Shown: positions 11,930-22,925 of the stretch, one piece after another
How positions within the stretch are numbered: the stretch's first letter is position 1
Layout of the letters: every line of letters starts with the position of its first letter
Source of the DNA: Lepus europaeus
Lineage: Eukaryota; Chordata; Mammalia; Lagomorpha; Leporidae
Direction of reading: 5' to 3'
NCBI RefSeq assembly: GCF_033115175.1
Contig: NC_084831.1
Span: 75,215,502-75,279,501 of the forward strand
Length of the DNA stretch: 64,000 nt
Notes under the pieces: generated by a model
Told to the model about the DNA's origin: nothing
Seen by the model: only the letters and a program-made list of their open reading frames with translations
Database searches by the model: none
Program-made: the position numbers and the translations under genes

Positions 11930-12030
11930 CTTAGCACCCTGTGATCCTGGACAAGTCATTTTAACTGTCAGTTTTCTAATCTATAAAAAGAAAGCTATCT
12001 ATGGTAATATTTAACATTCCTTCAAGCTCT
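11930..12030 (+). mobile_element. MIR fragment
   Basis: TGATCCTGGACAAGTCATTTTAA, then TTTTCTAATCTATAAAAAG, follows the MIR core order (GTGACCTTGGGCAAG..., CTCATCTGTAAAATG). Diverged. Confidence 0.5.
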
Positions 12031-13684
12031 TGGATCACATACATTCAAAAAAAAGTAGGCACGAAAGATGGAGCTCAACCAAGATCTAGTTTTATGCTCT
12101 TTGTCACAGTGAAATATTGCCTGTTAAGGAACTTACCTACTTATGTTTTGGCTTAAACTGGACTGGGGTTGATTCATGTAGCTGAATCCAGTTCATCTCT
12201 TCTTCAAGTATGGGGGACAACTGGTGAGCCTTTTCTTGGCAATTGTATGAATCTCTGAAAAACTATGATGTATGTGTTCCATGACTTTCTCTTTGTCAAA
12301 GAAAATAAACTTAAATCCTTCAGTGTGTCCCAAAATAACAAAACTGTGATCCTGGACAGCTTCTGTTATATCAAGGCACTATTTGATTTTTGGGATTTTC
12401 AAGCTTTCCAAAAACCATGCCCTTTCCTGAAGAGAGATCTGACTTCTTACTGAAGAATGACATTTCTACATTCTGTATGGCTTTTAGGGCGTGTAAATCA
12501 AGGTGTGGCTGCTTTTCGCAGACAAAACCAATCGATTTCTTTGTTGGGGAACTCTGAATCTAGAGTCTAGTGTTGTAAGAATGCAAGAGACAATTGAGTT
12601 CATGATCTTGTGCATATCCTGAAAAGATGGTTCAGGTGGTCCTGCAGGCTTAGCGTCCACAGCTGGCCCAGTTCCCTGTCAGTTGCTGACCTTTTGCCAA
12701 GCCAGGTTTGTAGCTTTCTTGTTCTTTTTGAGCTCCTCAGAATTGCTCTAATAAATATCCCTTGATGTTGCAATCAAGCAAGCCTAACAAACTACAAGAA
12801 AATAGAATTGCAATCTAATATGAAACCTAATTCACCCAGCCTGTCCATTGGCTTGATAAATGCACCATGGAGAGGGCAGAGGGACGCTTTCAGGATTCCA
12901 GCATTTCACTGCCTGCCGCATGAAAAGAGTTCAAGCTTCTCAACTGGTGTCAAATCCGCATAATACAAGTCTAGAAATCTCTACATACTGATTTTACTTT
13001 TAATTTGGATCTCCTCAGCCTTTTAGTTAGTGTGATGGGCTTTGTTTTTGACACAGATTACATCTCCAAATAGAATTTCTAAATGCAATGTTCACATCTA
13101 CCCTTCTGTCCATAATTAAAAGTAATTGAGTCCCTTCCTTGACTGATCACCAAATGGGGTGTACAGAAAATATCCAAGAAGGAAAGTCATTAATAGTCTG
13201 CTTTATTCTATCGGAATATCTCTTTGCAGAAGGAAAAACAAACTGGTTCATTTTTCCTTTGTCTACCATAGCTCCATTTATTAGAAAATTTTGCTAATTT
13301 TTTAACCAGGCAAACGATATACAACAGCCCCAAAACTAGTCAGAGGAGCTGCTGTAGTACCCCCTAGGCTGGGTCTATTTGCCCAACATGCAGAGCAAGG
13401 CACCAGGGAGCTTTGGCCTGACTCCTGGGCTCCCCAAAGGATTAGGGGCGAAGGGTCTTATATATGGAAGTAGGTACGTGGTCAGCTCATGTCCAAGCTC
13501 CTGGTCAGTTGGTGGAGCTTGTGGCCCTTCTTTGGTTGACAACACTGTGTCAGTCACTCTGGGGCTGTAATGGGGGTAGTAGCTACTTTATGCTCAGGGG
13601 CTGTGGTTCCTGAAAGGTAAATCCCTTGTGGCAGGACCAAACATCGACATGTTATCTATTGGAAAAACAAATGACTTCATGGGT
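12031..13684. other. 1.6-kb repeat-poor interval
   Basis: No transposon recognised. 12480-12960 has mixed composition with several CpGs (GGGCGTG, TTTTCGC, AATCGATT, AGCGTCC) in a CpG-poor region. Open frames near 13380-13570 exist on both strands but share no recognisable motif. Confidence 0.4.
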
Positions 13685-14310
13685 CTACTGATCAGAAACT
13701 TGCTTGCAATGCCAGTGTCTCATATCAGAAGCCCAGTGAGTCCCACTGCTCCACTTCCTGCAATGTGCCTGGGAAAGCAGTGGAAGACGGCCTGAGCATT
13801 TGGATCCCTGCCACCCACTTGTGAGATCCAGATGATGCTCCTGGCTTCTGGCTTTGGCCTGGCTCAACTCTGGTTGTTGGAGGCCATCTGGGGAGTGAGA
13901 AATTGGATGGAAGATCTCTTTTTCAATCTATGTCTCTCTTTGTGACATTGCTTTTTTTTTTTTTTTTTTTGACAGGCAGAGTGGATAGTGAGAGAGAGAC
14001 AGAGAGAAAGGTCTTCCTTTTTGCCGTTGGTTCACCCTCCAATGGCCACCGTGGCCAGCGCATTGCACTGATCTGAAGCCAGGAGCCAGGTGCTTCTCCT
14101 GGTCTCCCATGCGGGTGCAGGGCCCAAGCACTTGGGCCATCCTCCACTGCCTTCCCGGGCCACAGCAGAGAGCTGGCCTGGAAGAGAGGCAACCGGGACA
14201 GAATCCGGCGCCCCATCCGGGACTAGAACCCGGTGTGCCGGTGCCGCAAGGCAGAGGATTAGCCTGTTAAGCCACGGTGCCAGCCATGACATTGCTTTTT
14301 AAATAAATAA
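13685..14310 (+). mobile_element. old CSINE, split by a young CSINE
   Basis: Diverged head and core (CTGGGAAAGCAGTGGAAGACGG, CTCCTGGCTTCTGGCTTTGG) up to TGACATTGCTTTT (13943-13955). It resumes at 14287 with the same TSD and ends in AAATAAATAA. Confidence 0.88.
13956..14286 (-). mobile_element. young CSINE with 13-bp TSD
   Basis: TGACATTGCTTTT flanks it at 13943-13955 and 14287-14299. A T-run precedes GACAGGCAGAGTGGATAG. The GGCAACCGGGACAGAATCCG block marks the young subtype. Confidence 0.95.
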
Positions 14311-14311
14311 G

Positions 14312-14413
14312 TTCCTTCTTCCCTCCCTCCCTCCCTCCCTCCTTCCTTCCTTCCTTCCTTCCTTCCTTCCTTCCTTCCTTCCTTCCTTCCTTCCTTCCTC
14401 CCTTCCCTTCTTT
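14312..14413. repeat. (CTTC)n/(CCTC)n microsatellite
   Basis: About 100 bp of CTTC/CCTC units directly after the tail of the old CSINE. It is a pure polypyrimidine strand with many CCTTCC mirror units, so it could form triplex DNA. Confidence 0.95.
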
Positions 14414-14912
14414 TGAAAAAAGAACCTTGTAGGGCCAGCTCTATTGCTCTCTCAGTTCAGTGAGTTAATTTTAGTGTGTGCTTGATTTGTCTTCCAAATG
14501 CAGGGCAAGGACACTTTAAACTAAAGGAGGGAGGCTGGGATACTGGGGCCTGATGGTATTTAGTGTCTGCATTTAAGGGGCTCCATTTCAAACTGCTACT
14601 CCTTTGGAAATGCATGACCCTTTGTGCTATGATCCAAGGTACTAGAAACTATTAGCTGTTTGGGTAAAAGCAAATACAGAGGCAAAAGACAAAAAAATAC
14701 TGACAGAAAGCAACACACGGCTTTCCGAGTTACCTCTCTTGGAAGCAGGTTGTCTGGAGATCCTACACGTGTTTGCCTGTTGTCCTCACATCTCCCCCTG
14801 CCTCTTCCAAACAGCTTTTTCTTCTGCTGCCTTTGGCTCATGGAAAACATTCCTGCACATATTTAGGATAACAGTTAATCTGGAGCTCAGAAGCATATTT
14901 CTAGTGTGAAAA
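14414..14912. other. unique sequence
   Basis: No repeat recognised with confidence. AGGGCCAGCTCTATTG at 14431 faintly recalls a CSINE head but nothing follows it. Confidence 0.35.
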
Positions 14913-15366
14913 TGTGGGGGTGGGGTCCTCAGCTGGTTTACTCCATCTTCCTGTCTGGGTGAGAGAGAAGAGTTCAAAGCAGAGACACAGACAAGGTGAA
15001 GGAGAGCAGAATTTATGTAAAGGGGTAGTACACACTCCGATGTGAATGCAGGCAGCCTCTCTCCCTGGAGAAGAGTCCCGTCTGCTGCCCCTACCCCATC
15101 AGGCTGTGCCTTTATCAAGTAGGGGGTGGCGCTCTCATTGAACACACAAATGGGCAGTCTTTGTCCGGGCTTCAGTGTAAATGGTCATCTCTAGCAAGGT
15201 GTCCTGGTGTCTCCGTGTGGAGCACAGCTTACATGTGTTCAACATGGCATCTTGTACCCAGTGAGGAAGTGCGGCTCAGGTGCCTGATGGGGAAGTGGGT
15301 GTCCTGAGCCCATAGCCATGTTGGATCTGGGCCTAAGTGGGGTTTCAGGGATGCATGGCTCTGACA
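14913..15366 (-). mobile_element. endogenous retrovirus-like LTR, partial
   Basis: Read on the minus strand it ends like the LTRs at 21374-22205 and 38438-39304: a CTTTGAA(C/T)TCTT block, a GAG/AAG-rich stretch, CAGCTGAGGACCC, then terminal CCACA. Upstream, CCCCATCAGGCACCTGAGCC matches CCCATCACGCACCTGATGCC of the third copy. The 5' part of U3 is missing or unrecognised. No internal viral coding region adjoins it. Left border 14913 fits a terminal TG/CA; the right border is uncertain. Confidence 0.6.
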
Positions 15367-15447
15367 AAGAGACTGCTAGCTGTTTCACACTCCATTTGCT
15401 TACTATTTCCCTGCCTAGTCCATATCATAGATACTACATCCACTGAA

Positions 15448-15605
15448 GATGTGACCTTGGAAAATTAATAAATGTCTTGAAACTCAGATTTGTCTATCTA
15501 TAAAATAGTGCTAACCAGACACATTTTCATTTGATTACTTTTAGGGTCATAGGAGGTAATGGGTGTACCATATTTGAGACAGTATCTGGCACCATACTAG
15601 ATTCC
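15448..15605 (+). mobile_element. MIR element
   Basis: GATGTGACCTTGGAAAATTAATAA, TTTGTCTATCTATAAAATAG and, at the end, GAGACAGTATCTGGCACCATACTAG follow the MIR core and 3' region in order. Confidence 0.65.
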
Positions 15606-15668
15606 TGATATTTGCGATTTGTTGTATTTTTTTTTTTTAATCTTAAGCAACTGACAAATGCAAATACA

Positions 15669-15752
15669 AGAGTACTTCAAAATGGTTGTGGAAAATGGGA
15701 TTAAAATACACTGCACTTTCTCCACAAACTTCTGAAAGTTTTTAAATACTCT
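15669..15752. mobile_element. palindromic MITE-like element, copy B
   Basis: AGAGTACTT at 15669-15677 and AAATACTCT at 15744-15752 are near-perfect inverted ends. TCAAAATGG and GGAAAATGGGATTAAAAT match copies A and C. It is internally deleted (84 bp). Confidence 0.55.
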
Positions 15753-15792
15753 AGTACATGATAAAGGTGGAATTCTGCTAATTAGTTAATTA

Positions 15793-15875
15793 ATTTTCAT
15801 TTTTAATGGAAAGAGATATTCCAGCTGCTGATTCACTCCCGAATTGCCTGCAACAACGAGGACTGAGCCAGTCTG
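15793..15875 (-). mobile_element. CSINE fragment (3' portion)
   Basis: Antisense TTCCAGCTGCTGATTCACTCC and AATTGCCTGCAACAACGAGG mark a diverged CSINE 3' half. It breaks off at the core. Confidence 0.6.
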
Positions 15876-16020
15876 ATCCCCGGAGTGCCTGGTTCAAGTC
15901 CTGGGGGGTTTTCCACCCACCTTTCTGTTAATGAATACATCGGGAGGTAGCCATGGATGGGCACATGAGACCCAGATTGAGTCCTGGACTCCTGGCATCA
16001 GGATGGAGGTGTCCCATAAC
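15876..16020 (+). mobile_element. CSINE fragment (central portion)
   Basis: GCCTGGTTCAAGTCCTGG (B box), then GACCCAGATTGAGTCCTGG and CTCCTGGCATCAGG match a CSINE in sense. It directly adjoins the inverted fragment on its left. Confidence 0.55.
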
Positions 16021-17933
16021 TGCTGTGCCAAATATCCACTCTAAAGGTCGACTTTTGAATGGTTCACGTGGTTTGGTGTGTGGCGAACTGCCAAGGAAAG
16101 GATGGGAAGCATTGAGGCCCATGGGTTTCTTTTGCAGTAAATCTGTGATGTTCAAAGGGTCCAATATGGCGGACAGAAAGTAGTGATGCCACAGAGCGGA
16201 AAGGACTTATGGATGGTCAGGTGAGGGTATCAAGAGGAAGAGTTATTCTTGAATGCTTTAGAATGGAGACATCAAGAAGGAGATGAGATGTGGGGAGTGC
16301 AGGATAGGTGTCCAATTAAAGATGTCCAGCCAGAGGGTGTGAGGTCCGGTGGAAGCTTGGGAAGCGGTGAGCTCCATGGTGCGCCTTCTGTGGGAATAGA
16401 CAGGGGATGGTATCTTTTTCTTTTCTGGAGATGGATCTCAAAGTTATAAGGAAGCAGCGACTCTTGAAAGTCACATTGCTTTATTGAACTCCAGTGTCCT
16501 CTTCTGTAAACCTGACACTGAATGATCCTTATTAGACCATCTTGCAAATGGAAACGGATACGCAAATTACAAGTTTAAGAATTAGCCATGTTGAAACAAG
16601 AGTTAAAGCATGAAAGAATGTCATCCTATTCATACTTAGCTTCTTCTTAAATTTTTTTCTTTTTGCTCTGGACATTTGAAATATTCAAGATACTACTTCA
16701 AGAATGCTACTACTACCTCAAGAATAAGCAAACACCATGTTTAAAACAAGACAGCCTGTCTCCTTTCTCATGTTACAGTTACAGACTATATGCAGGATTC
16801 GTAGATGTAACCAAAGAAATTGGCAAACAATGAATACATAGTCCAATAGCCTAAGGATTTTATATGGCTGACAAACATGGTATTTTAGGAAAATAAGATT
16901 AACCTCAAAGAAAAATATAGAAGGGGATTATCTGACTGTCTCAGAAATAGAAATCATAGATATAAAATATATGGCACGAAATCTTTATAATTTGTATGTG
17001 TATAAACCATTCTCAATGAAATGCAAGGTGATGCTGAAGCATGTACATTTGGTTTGCAAACAGAGTCTAGTTGTCCTCAGCTACTTGTTCATTATATACA
17101 CAATTTACTGATTTACATGCTCAACTAGAAATGTTCAAATATTGTCTAAGTGTCACTTAAATGGTTTGTAAGTTGAGAGTTCTTCAAAATAAGTACGTTT
17201 ACTCACCCTGCTTGTATTTTAATGCAAGCCAGTGCATTAATTCTTTCAAACATTTCTGCATTTAATTTTATAGTTAATTCAATGATTTTTTTTTACCTGC
17301 TAGAAAGAAAGTTTGTTTTATTTTGCTGATAATGGATGTGCTGATTAAGTCGTGTTAAGTGTTAAGTCATTGTATCCATATATGTTTCATAGGCTATGGA
17401 GTATTGGACAGCCTTTGAAATCAATTATATTTTAATAGTGTATTTTGCCTTTTGATATCTTAATTTATAGGATTGCATCTTTCTATAGTGAGGCATTTGA
17501 AACTTTGAGGATGGTTTCATGTTAAAGATTAGATTTGAAAATGTATACTCCTCCAATTTTCATCATTAAGCAGTTTGGTATCTAATTTTTTGGTTGAAGA
17601 GATGTGTGCTCAAATGGACAAACAGAAATAAATATGCAAAGTGGTATAAGGCATAGTGTTCTCTTTAGGAGCTTATAGAATAAGAATGCTCCTCTCTGTT
17701 TTCTCTTGCTGTACTCTCCTGGAATATTTCTCAGGTTATTTGTACCTACGGCCATGAAGATATTGACAGCCCAGTGATCAAACACTTAGTCCTGGATTCA
17801 GGAATTTGGGGCCAAGTACGAGTTATACTAACTACTACCTAGGGAATGTTGAGCACATCTTAAAATCTATGTAAGCTTCAGAATATTTATTTTATTAAAA
17901 ATTTTAAACAACAGTCTCCTTTTGGGTTTTTAG
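16021..17933. other. 1.9-kb interval without recognised repeats
   Basis: 16021-16450 is GC-richer and holds short overlapping open frames on both strands with no recognisable product. 16580-17930 is AT-rich and featureless. Confidence 0.4.
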
Positions 17934-18293
17934 TACAGATGCTCCTGTATGATGGCTTATGTTCCCCCGCCAAAAAAAAAAAAAATCATAAGCTGAAAAT
18001 CTCATGATTCAAAATGCATTTAATATACCTACCCTAGCTAACATCATAGATTACCCCATGGCATGCTGTGGAATACTAGCTATTTCATTTTGTGATGGTG
18101 CAGCTGACTGGGAGCTGTGTCTTACTGCTTCCACCACTCAACATCTCAAGACAGTATTGTACGGCATATTGCTAGCCCCAGAGAAGACCCAAATTCAGAG
18201 TTTGAAGTACATTTTTACTGAATGCATCACTTTTGCAGGATTAAAAAGTAAAAAAAAAAAATCAACTGAACCATTGTTAAATCAGAGCAGTCT
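17934..18293 (-). mobile_element. MER2/Tigger1-type non-autonomous element
   Basis: ACAGATGCTCCTGTATGATGG at the left, AATGCATTTAATATACCTAC, AGCTGACTGGGAGCTGTG, TTGCTAGCCCCAGAGAAGACC, and GAACCATTGTTAAATCAGAG at the right follow the Tigger1/MER2 non-autonomous consensus in reverse. The same family lies at 10005-10316 on the other strand. The 103-codon frame at 18004-18315 lies within it and is spurious. Confidence 0.85.
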
Positions 18294-18626
18294 GTGTTTA
18301 TGGTATAAAGCATGAGAGGCACTTTGACATAGTAAACCAGTGCTTGTAACTATCGTTGTTTTTAGTTACCATTTATCCCTTCCAGTCAGTCTTTTATTAG
18401 GATTTGTACTGATTCAGCCAGATAATACCTTCTTATTCAAAGGCAAACTTATTAGATGTTCCTTTTTGTGGCTCTTTTTGAGAAAGTCCTCAAGTCATTC
18501 TGAGACTCTTGGAAATATGTATATTTTGGAAACACGCACAAAAAAGGAGAATGGCAACTAACACATTTCACCAGGGTTTACTTGCTAAACTAATGGTCCA
18601 GTCTCCTAAGAATATCCATCAGGTGC
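18294..18626. other. unique sequence
   Basis: No repeat recognised. Confidence 0.4.
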
Positions 18627-19067
18627 TGTATTAGCTAGGATTCTCCAGAGAAGCAGAAGCAACAGGATACGTGGAGATATGGAGGAGGAGGTTCAGTATG
18701 GAAATCGGCTCACATGATGCTGGAGGCCAAGAAGTATCCCACCTGATGCTGAATGCAAGCAGGAGAGCCAAGAAAGGCAGTGGTGCAACTCAGCCCAAGT
18801 CTGGAGGTCTGCAACCTAGGGACTCTGATGTCTGAGGGCAGGATGAGGTGCTTACCTCAGTTCAAGAAGAGAGAAGAGTATTCACCCTTCCTGTTTGTTT
18901 GGCTTTTCAACAGCTTGGAAGGTGCATACTCCTTTGGGTGAGGGAAAAATCTTCAAATGCTAATCTCTTCTGGAAACTTCCTCACAGACAGACCTAGAAT
19001 AATGTTTCAATTAGCTGTCTGGATATCCCTTCAATCTGATCAAGTTAGCGTATAAAATTAACCATCA
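18627..19067 (-). mobile_element. MLT2-type (ERVL) solo LTR
   Basis: TGTATTAGCTAGGATTCTCC at the left and AAAATTAACCATCA at the right are the reversed ends of the pan-mammalian MLT2 LTR. ATCTCTTCTGGAAACTTCC, CCTCACAGACAGACC and AGAATAATGTTTCAATTAGC match its interior. It is near full length (about 440 bp). No internal ERVL sequence adjoins it. Confidence 0.85.
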
Positions 19068-19094
19068 GAGCTGCTTTTCATGAAATACATATTT

Positions 19095-19215
19095 TAAATC
19101 TTATGATAATCTGCAAGGGGAATATTATGATTCCCATTATAGTGATGAGAAAATTAAGATTCACCAAGGGGAAATATCTTTCCTGAGACCAGAGTGCTAA
19201 AAACTGCATCTTCTG
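19095..19215 (-). mobile_element. MIR fragment
   Basis: TATTATGATTCCCATTATAG, GATGAGAAAATTAAGATTC and CCTGAGACCAGAGTGCTAA correspond to the MIR core read in reverse. Confidence 0.6.
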
Positions 19216-19264
19216 GATCGTGTGGATGAAGTTGCTTTTTTTAGTTGCATTAACAGAAAGCACA

Positions 19265-19508
19265 GAGGCTGCTGTTGTGGTGTAGTGGGTAAAGTCACCG
19301 CCTACAGTGCCAGCATCCCATATGGGCGCAAGTTTGAGTCCGGGCTGCTTCATTTCCAATCCAGCTCTCTGCTATGGCCTGGAAAAGCAGTAGAAGATGG
19401 CCCAAGTCCTTAGGGCTCTGCTTTTCACGTGGGAGACTGGCTCCTGGCTTCAGATGGGTGCAGCTCCGGCTGTTGTGGCCATATGGGAAGTGAACCAGTG
19501 GATGGAAG

Positions 19509-19548
<40 letters not shown>

Positions 19549-19630
19549 CTGTCTCTGTCTCTGCCTCTGCCTCTCTGTAACTCTGTCTCTCAAATAAATA
19601 AATAAATAAATAAATCTTACCAAAAAAAAG
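19265..19630 (+). mobile_element. full-length CSINE with 11-bp TSD
   Basis: CAGAAAGCACA flanks it at 19254-19264 and 19631-19641. The (CT)n tract is expanded (19509-19545) and the tail is (AAAT)n. Confidence 0.95.
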
Positions 19631-19641
19631 CAGAAAGCACA

Positions 19642-20829
19642 ACTCTTTTTGAAATGCACACTCTAAAAATGGAAAGTACTCACTCCCAGTTTCTGACATG
19701 CTTGCCCAGGATTAGCATGTATAAACATGATGAACATATTATGAAGTGCAAGTCTAATGAGATACATGGGAAACAATCCTTCATCAATTTTGAGATGAGA
19801 ACATAAGCATTCCTCTGATGAAAAAAAAAGCCATCTTTTCCAAAATTTACTGTTTTTAAGTGACACTGGATTTTTCTTCTTTAGCTTTCTTTATTCACTC
19901 ACTGAAATGTTATTAGGTTGAATATCACTCAAATAAATAAATAAGCTTATTTTGTTCTATTAACTTGCCAACATGTAAAAGGGCTCTGAGATTGATTTAC
20001 TTCAAGAATCAATTTAGAGGTAATTCTTCTAGATCTAGTGCAACTTTTGATTCTTCTAGTGTCTACAACTGTCAAGTCAATAATCTCTGCTTTGTTTTCC
20101 TGCCTTTGAAATTCTCCCCAATCAGCTTTGGTGACATGAGCTACATATATGTCTACTATGTGTTTGCTTTAGCAAAAATATTATTGATGAAAAGGAAAAG
20201 TAGAAGATATAATGATAAGAAATTGCTTGGCTTTCATTTGTCTTTGCTCTATATGGCATTTAGAAATGTGGAGAAAATATAGGAAAGTCAATACTAATGT
20301 CTCTCAGTGCTTAAAGAGCAAAAGTAAATCTATACATTGTAGATCTATCTATATCTTTATCTATCTATAGATAGATAGATAGGGCAGGAGGGAGAGTGAA
20401 TAAAGGAGGAGAGAAAGTATAAGATGACCTGTGTCCTGGAAGCTGACCATGATAGTAAACATGCCCCACCTTTGCTACGACTGTATGTGTTGGGATATCA
20501 CAACACGAAAGTCGTCCGTGCTTGCAGAAGGGCTACTTCAGCAATATAATGTCTCAGAGCTGTTTCATTTGATGTGTGAGTTGAAAAAATTCTTATCCAT
20601 GGCAGCCATTCTGCAGACATTATAAGACTCTGTCAAGAGATGGCATATTTTTAAATTTGAAAACATCAACTCTGCCAATTTACTCATTGCTATTAACAAG
20701 ATCAAATCATAGCAATATCCAACTCAGCAGGCATTTATTTATTGTTGTTATTAAAAATGTCTGGCACTGAAGGAAAAATAAGACCCATGCAAAGAGTAAC
20801 TCCAAATAAAACAACTTACGGGAAGCCTA
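19642..20829. other. unique AT-rich sequence with a GATA palindrome
   Basis: No transposon recognised. A small (TATC)n/(GATA)n array at about 20345-20383 contains a perfect 20-bp palindrome (20358-20377). Confidence 0.5.
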
Positions 20830-21050
20830 CTATGTGTGGGAATTTCGTAAACATTGGCTATCTTAAATACAACTTCACAACGAAGGACTTATTTTTTGGG
20901 CACAGGAACTGAGAAATTGAGGCTTTGAGAATTTAAGACACATTTTTACAAGTGTGAAGTGAGTAAGCTATCCAGTGAGGGCTTGAGGTCTTGTCTGGCT
21001 GGCTTCATGGACTTTGCTTGTCTTGCCCCCTACACTGAGCTGCTGCACCT
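20830..21050 (-). mobile_element. MIR element
   Basis: GCCTACTATGTGTGGGAATTT, ACTGAGAAATTGAGGCTTTG and GAGTAAGCTATCCAGTGAGG fit nearly the whole MIR read in reverse. Confidence 0.75.
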
Positions 21051-21096
21051 AAACTGTGTTTGTGTATATTTGTGCATACAGTTTTAGACATGTAAT

Positions 21097-21180
21097 CTCC
21101 TATCTATCTATCTATCTATCTATCATCTATCTATCTATCAACTGTGCTCCCTTTTGGATATAGATATATAGATAGATATA
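21097..21180. repeat. (CTAT)n/(GATA)n microsatellite
   Basis: CTAT units at 21097-21139 with one ATC interruption, followed by a degenerate TAGATATA run that reaches MITE-like copy C. Confidence 0.9.
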
Positions 21181-21300
21181 GGATCTTCAAAATGTTCATG
21201 GAAGATACATATTATGAAAAATTATGTGGATTTCAAAAAGATTTTTGCTAAAATAAAATTATCTTTTAATTCCATTTCCCATGAATGTTTGCCAGTAGCC
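21181..21300. mobile_element. palindromic MITE-like element, copy C
   Basis: GATCTTCAAAATGTTCATGG and CATTTCCCATGAATGTTTGCC are inverted ends. Its reverse complement shares ATGGAATTAAAAGAT, TTTTAGCAAAAA and TTTGAAATCCA with copy A. It is the longest and best preserved of the three. Confidence 0.6.
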
Positions 21301-21373
21301 TCTATAAAAACAAATATATTTAAACTATATCCACATTAATATTTATCCATCTACTTGGCTATTTCTATCCTAT

Positions 21374-22205
21374 TGTGGGCAGCAGGGTCCCTAGCTGGAT
21401 TTTTTCTAGTTTCTTTCCTTGACATGGGAAAGAATTCAAAGTAGAGGCATAAACCTGTGCAGGGAAACAGGATTTTTTCAAAATAAAGGAAAAATGCAGG
21501 CAAGTTTGAGAGAAAAGAGAATGAAGCAACAGTTGAAACACAAAAAGATCCCAAGTAAGAAAAAAAAAAAAACTTAAACAAAGGGGAAAAATAAACAACA
21601 TAGAAAAAAAAAAAACAACAAAAAATAAAAATCCCCTCAATAAAGAAAAACAAAGTCAGGCTGTCCGTTTAGGGAGGCAAAGGGATGATGTTTTGGTGGA
21701 GCTTAATTAAATATCCAAAAGGGGGCAGGGTTTGGGCTGGGCTTGAGTATCTCCCACTTCTTAAACAGCAGAAGTATCCTGGTATTAGGTACACAATGAA
21801 AGTGGGAAGGTTCCCATCCCCCACCCAGCCCTGGAGAAATTTTATTATAAAGACATTGTAATGACCTAAAGGGGACACATCCTACAGCTATACTTAGGTT
21901 CCGTGGAACCTGTTGGCCATGCAGAAAAAGGCATGGATGGGAAACACACTTGCTAGTGTGTGCCAGGGGGGTTTGGGCATTCAGGGGAAGGGAGGCTTGG
22001 GTGGTGCCCAGCACTAGGGTCACCCTGCAGGCGGGGCCAGGCTGTTATGCAGGGACCAGAAGGTGGGCCACCAGAGCAGTCTCATGGGTCGTGCCTTGTG
22101 GATGACTTGAAGCTGTCATTCAGTCGCTGGTACTACCATGCTGGCTGGCTGGAGCTGTCAGACCTTAGCTCCTTTCTGCCAGCTAACACTACCTACCTTC
22201 CCACA
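21374..22205 (-). mobile_element. endogenous retrovirus-like LTR, near full length
   Basis: In sense (minus strand) it begins TGTGGGAAGGTAGG and ends CTGCCCACA, a 6-bp TGTGGG...CCCACA inverted end. The body matches the plus-strand copy at 38438-39304 in order: GGTCTGACAGC, GCTGTAGGATGTGTCCC, TTTAGGTCATTACAATG, ATAATAAAATTTC, GGATATTTAATTAAGC, GGACAGCCTGACTTTG and CTTTGAATTCTTTCC. A-rich runs at 21560-21640 expand the middle. No gag, pol or env sequence adjoins, so it is probably a solo LTR. Flanks show no clear short TSD. The layout suggests a class I type LTR, but the family is not identified. Confidence 0.75.
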
Positions 22206-22316
22206 TCAACACCAACACCTAGACATCTCTTCTCTCCATTTCTCATTCACTGCATAGGCTATATCTGTATCTTTGTTGTGAATTAGTGATAGACTGATTT
22301 TAAAAATTACAGCATG

Positions 22317-22629
22317 GGGCTCAATGCTGTGGTGTAGTGAGTTAAGCTGTGACGTCGGCACCCCCCTTGAGAACAGCTTTGAGTCCTGGCTGCTCCACAT
22401 CTGATCTAGCTCCATGTTAAAGTTCCTGGGGAGGCAGCAGAGGGTGGCCCAAGTACTTGAGCCCCTGCCTTCCCTTTTGGAGACCTGGATGGAGCTCCGG
22501 GCTCCTGGCTTCAGCCTGGCCCAGCCATGGCCATTGCGGTCATTTGGGAAGTGAATCAGTGAATAGAAGAGTTCTCGCTCTCATTTTCGCTGTGTCACTC
22601 TGTTTTTCAAATAAATAAAATAAATCTTA
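22317..22629 (+). mobile_element. older CSINE with 15-bp TSD
   Basis: AAAAATTACAGCATG (22302-22316) and AAAAATTAAAGCATG (22630-22644) differ at one base. Head GGCTCAATGCTGTGGTGTAG, tail TTTCAAATAAATAAAATAAA. Confidence 0.92.
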
Positions 22630-22925
22630 AAAAATTAAAGCATGTGTGAACAGAGTATACTCTGAACCAAATAGATTGTGAAATGTGGTCAAGAAGGAAA
22701 ATGATTAGGCGTGCATTCATCTTAACTAATCTTCAGAGGATGTGATAGACACACACAGGCCATCAGACAATTGAATTTACAAATAAGCAAAATGAGTGAA
22801 CAGAGTTTACTGGATGTTCAGTCAGTCTGAAAAAAAAAATGAATAGAACTCAGCAAGGTGGGTTAGGGATTTCTCACTATCTTGAATTGTGTGCAGGGTG
22901 GAGGGATGGAGCTCCTAGCACTTTT

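Noticed and set aside
18004..18315. 103-codon plus-strand frame
   Set aside because: It falls wholly within a MER2/Tigger1-type non-autonomous element, which has no gene.
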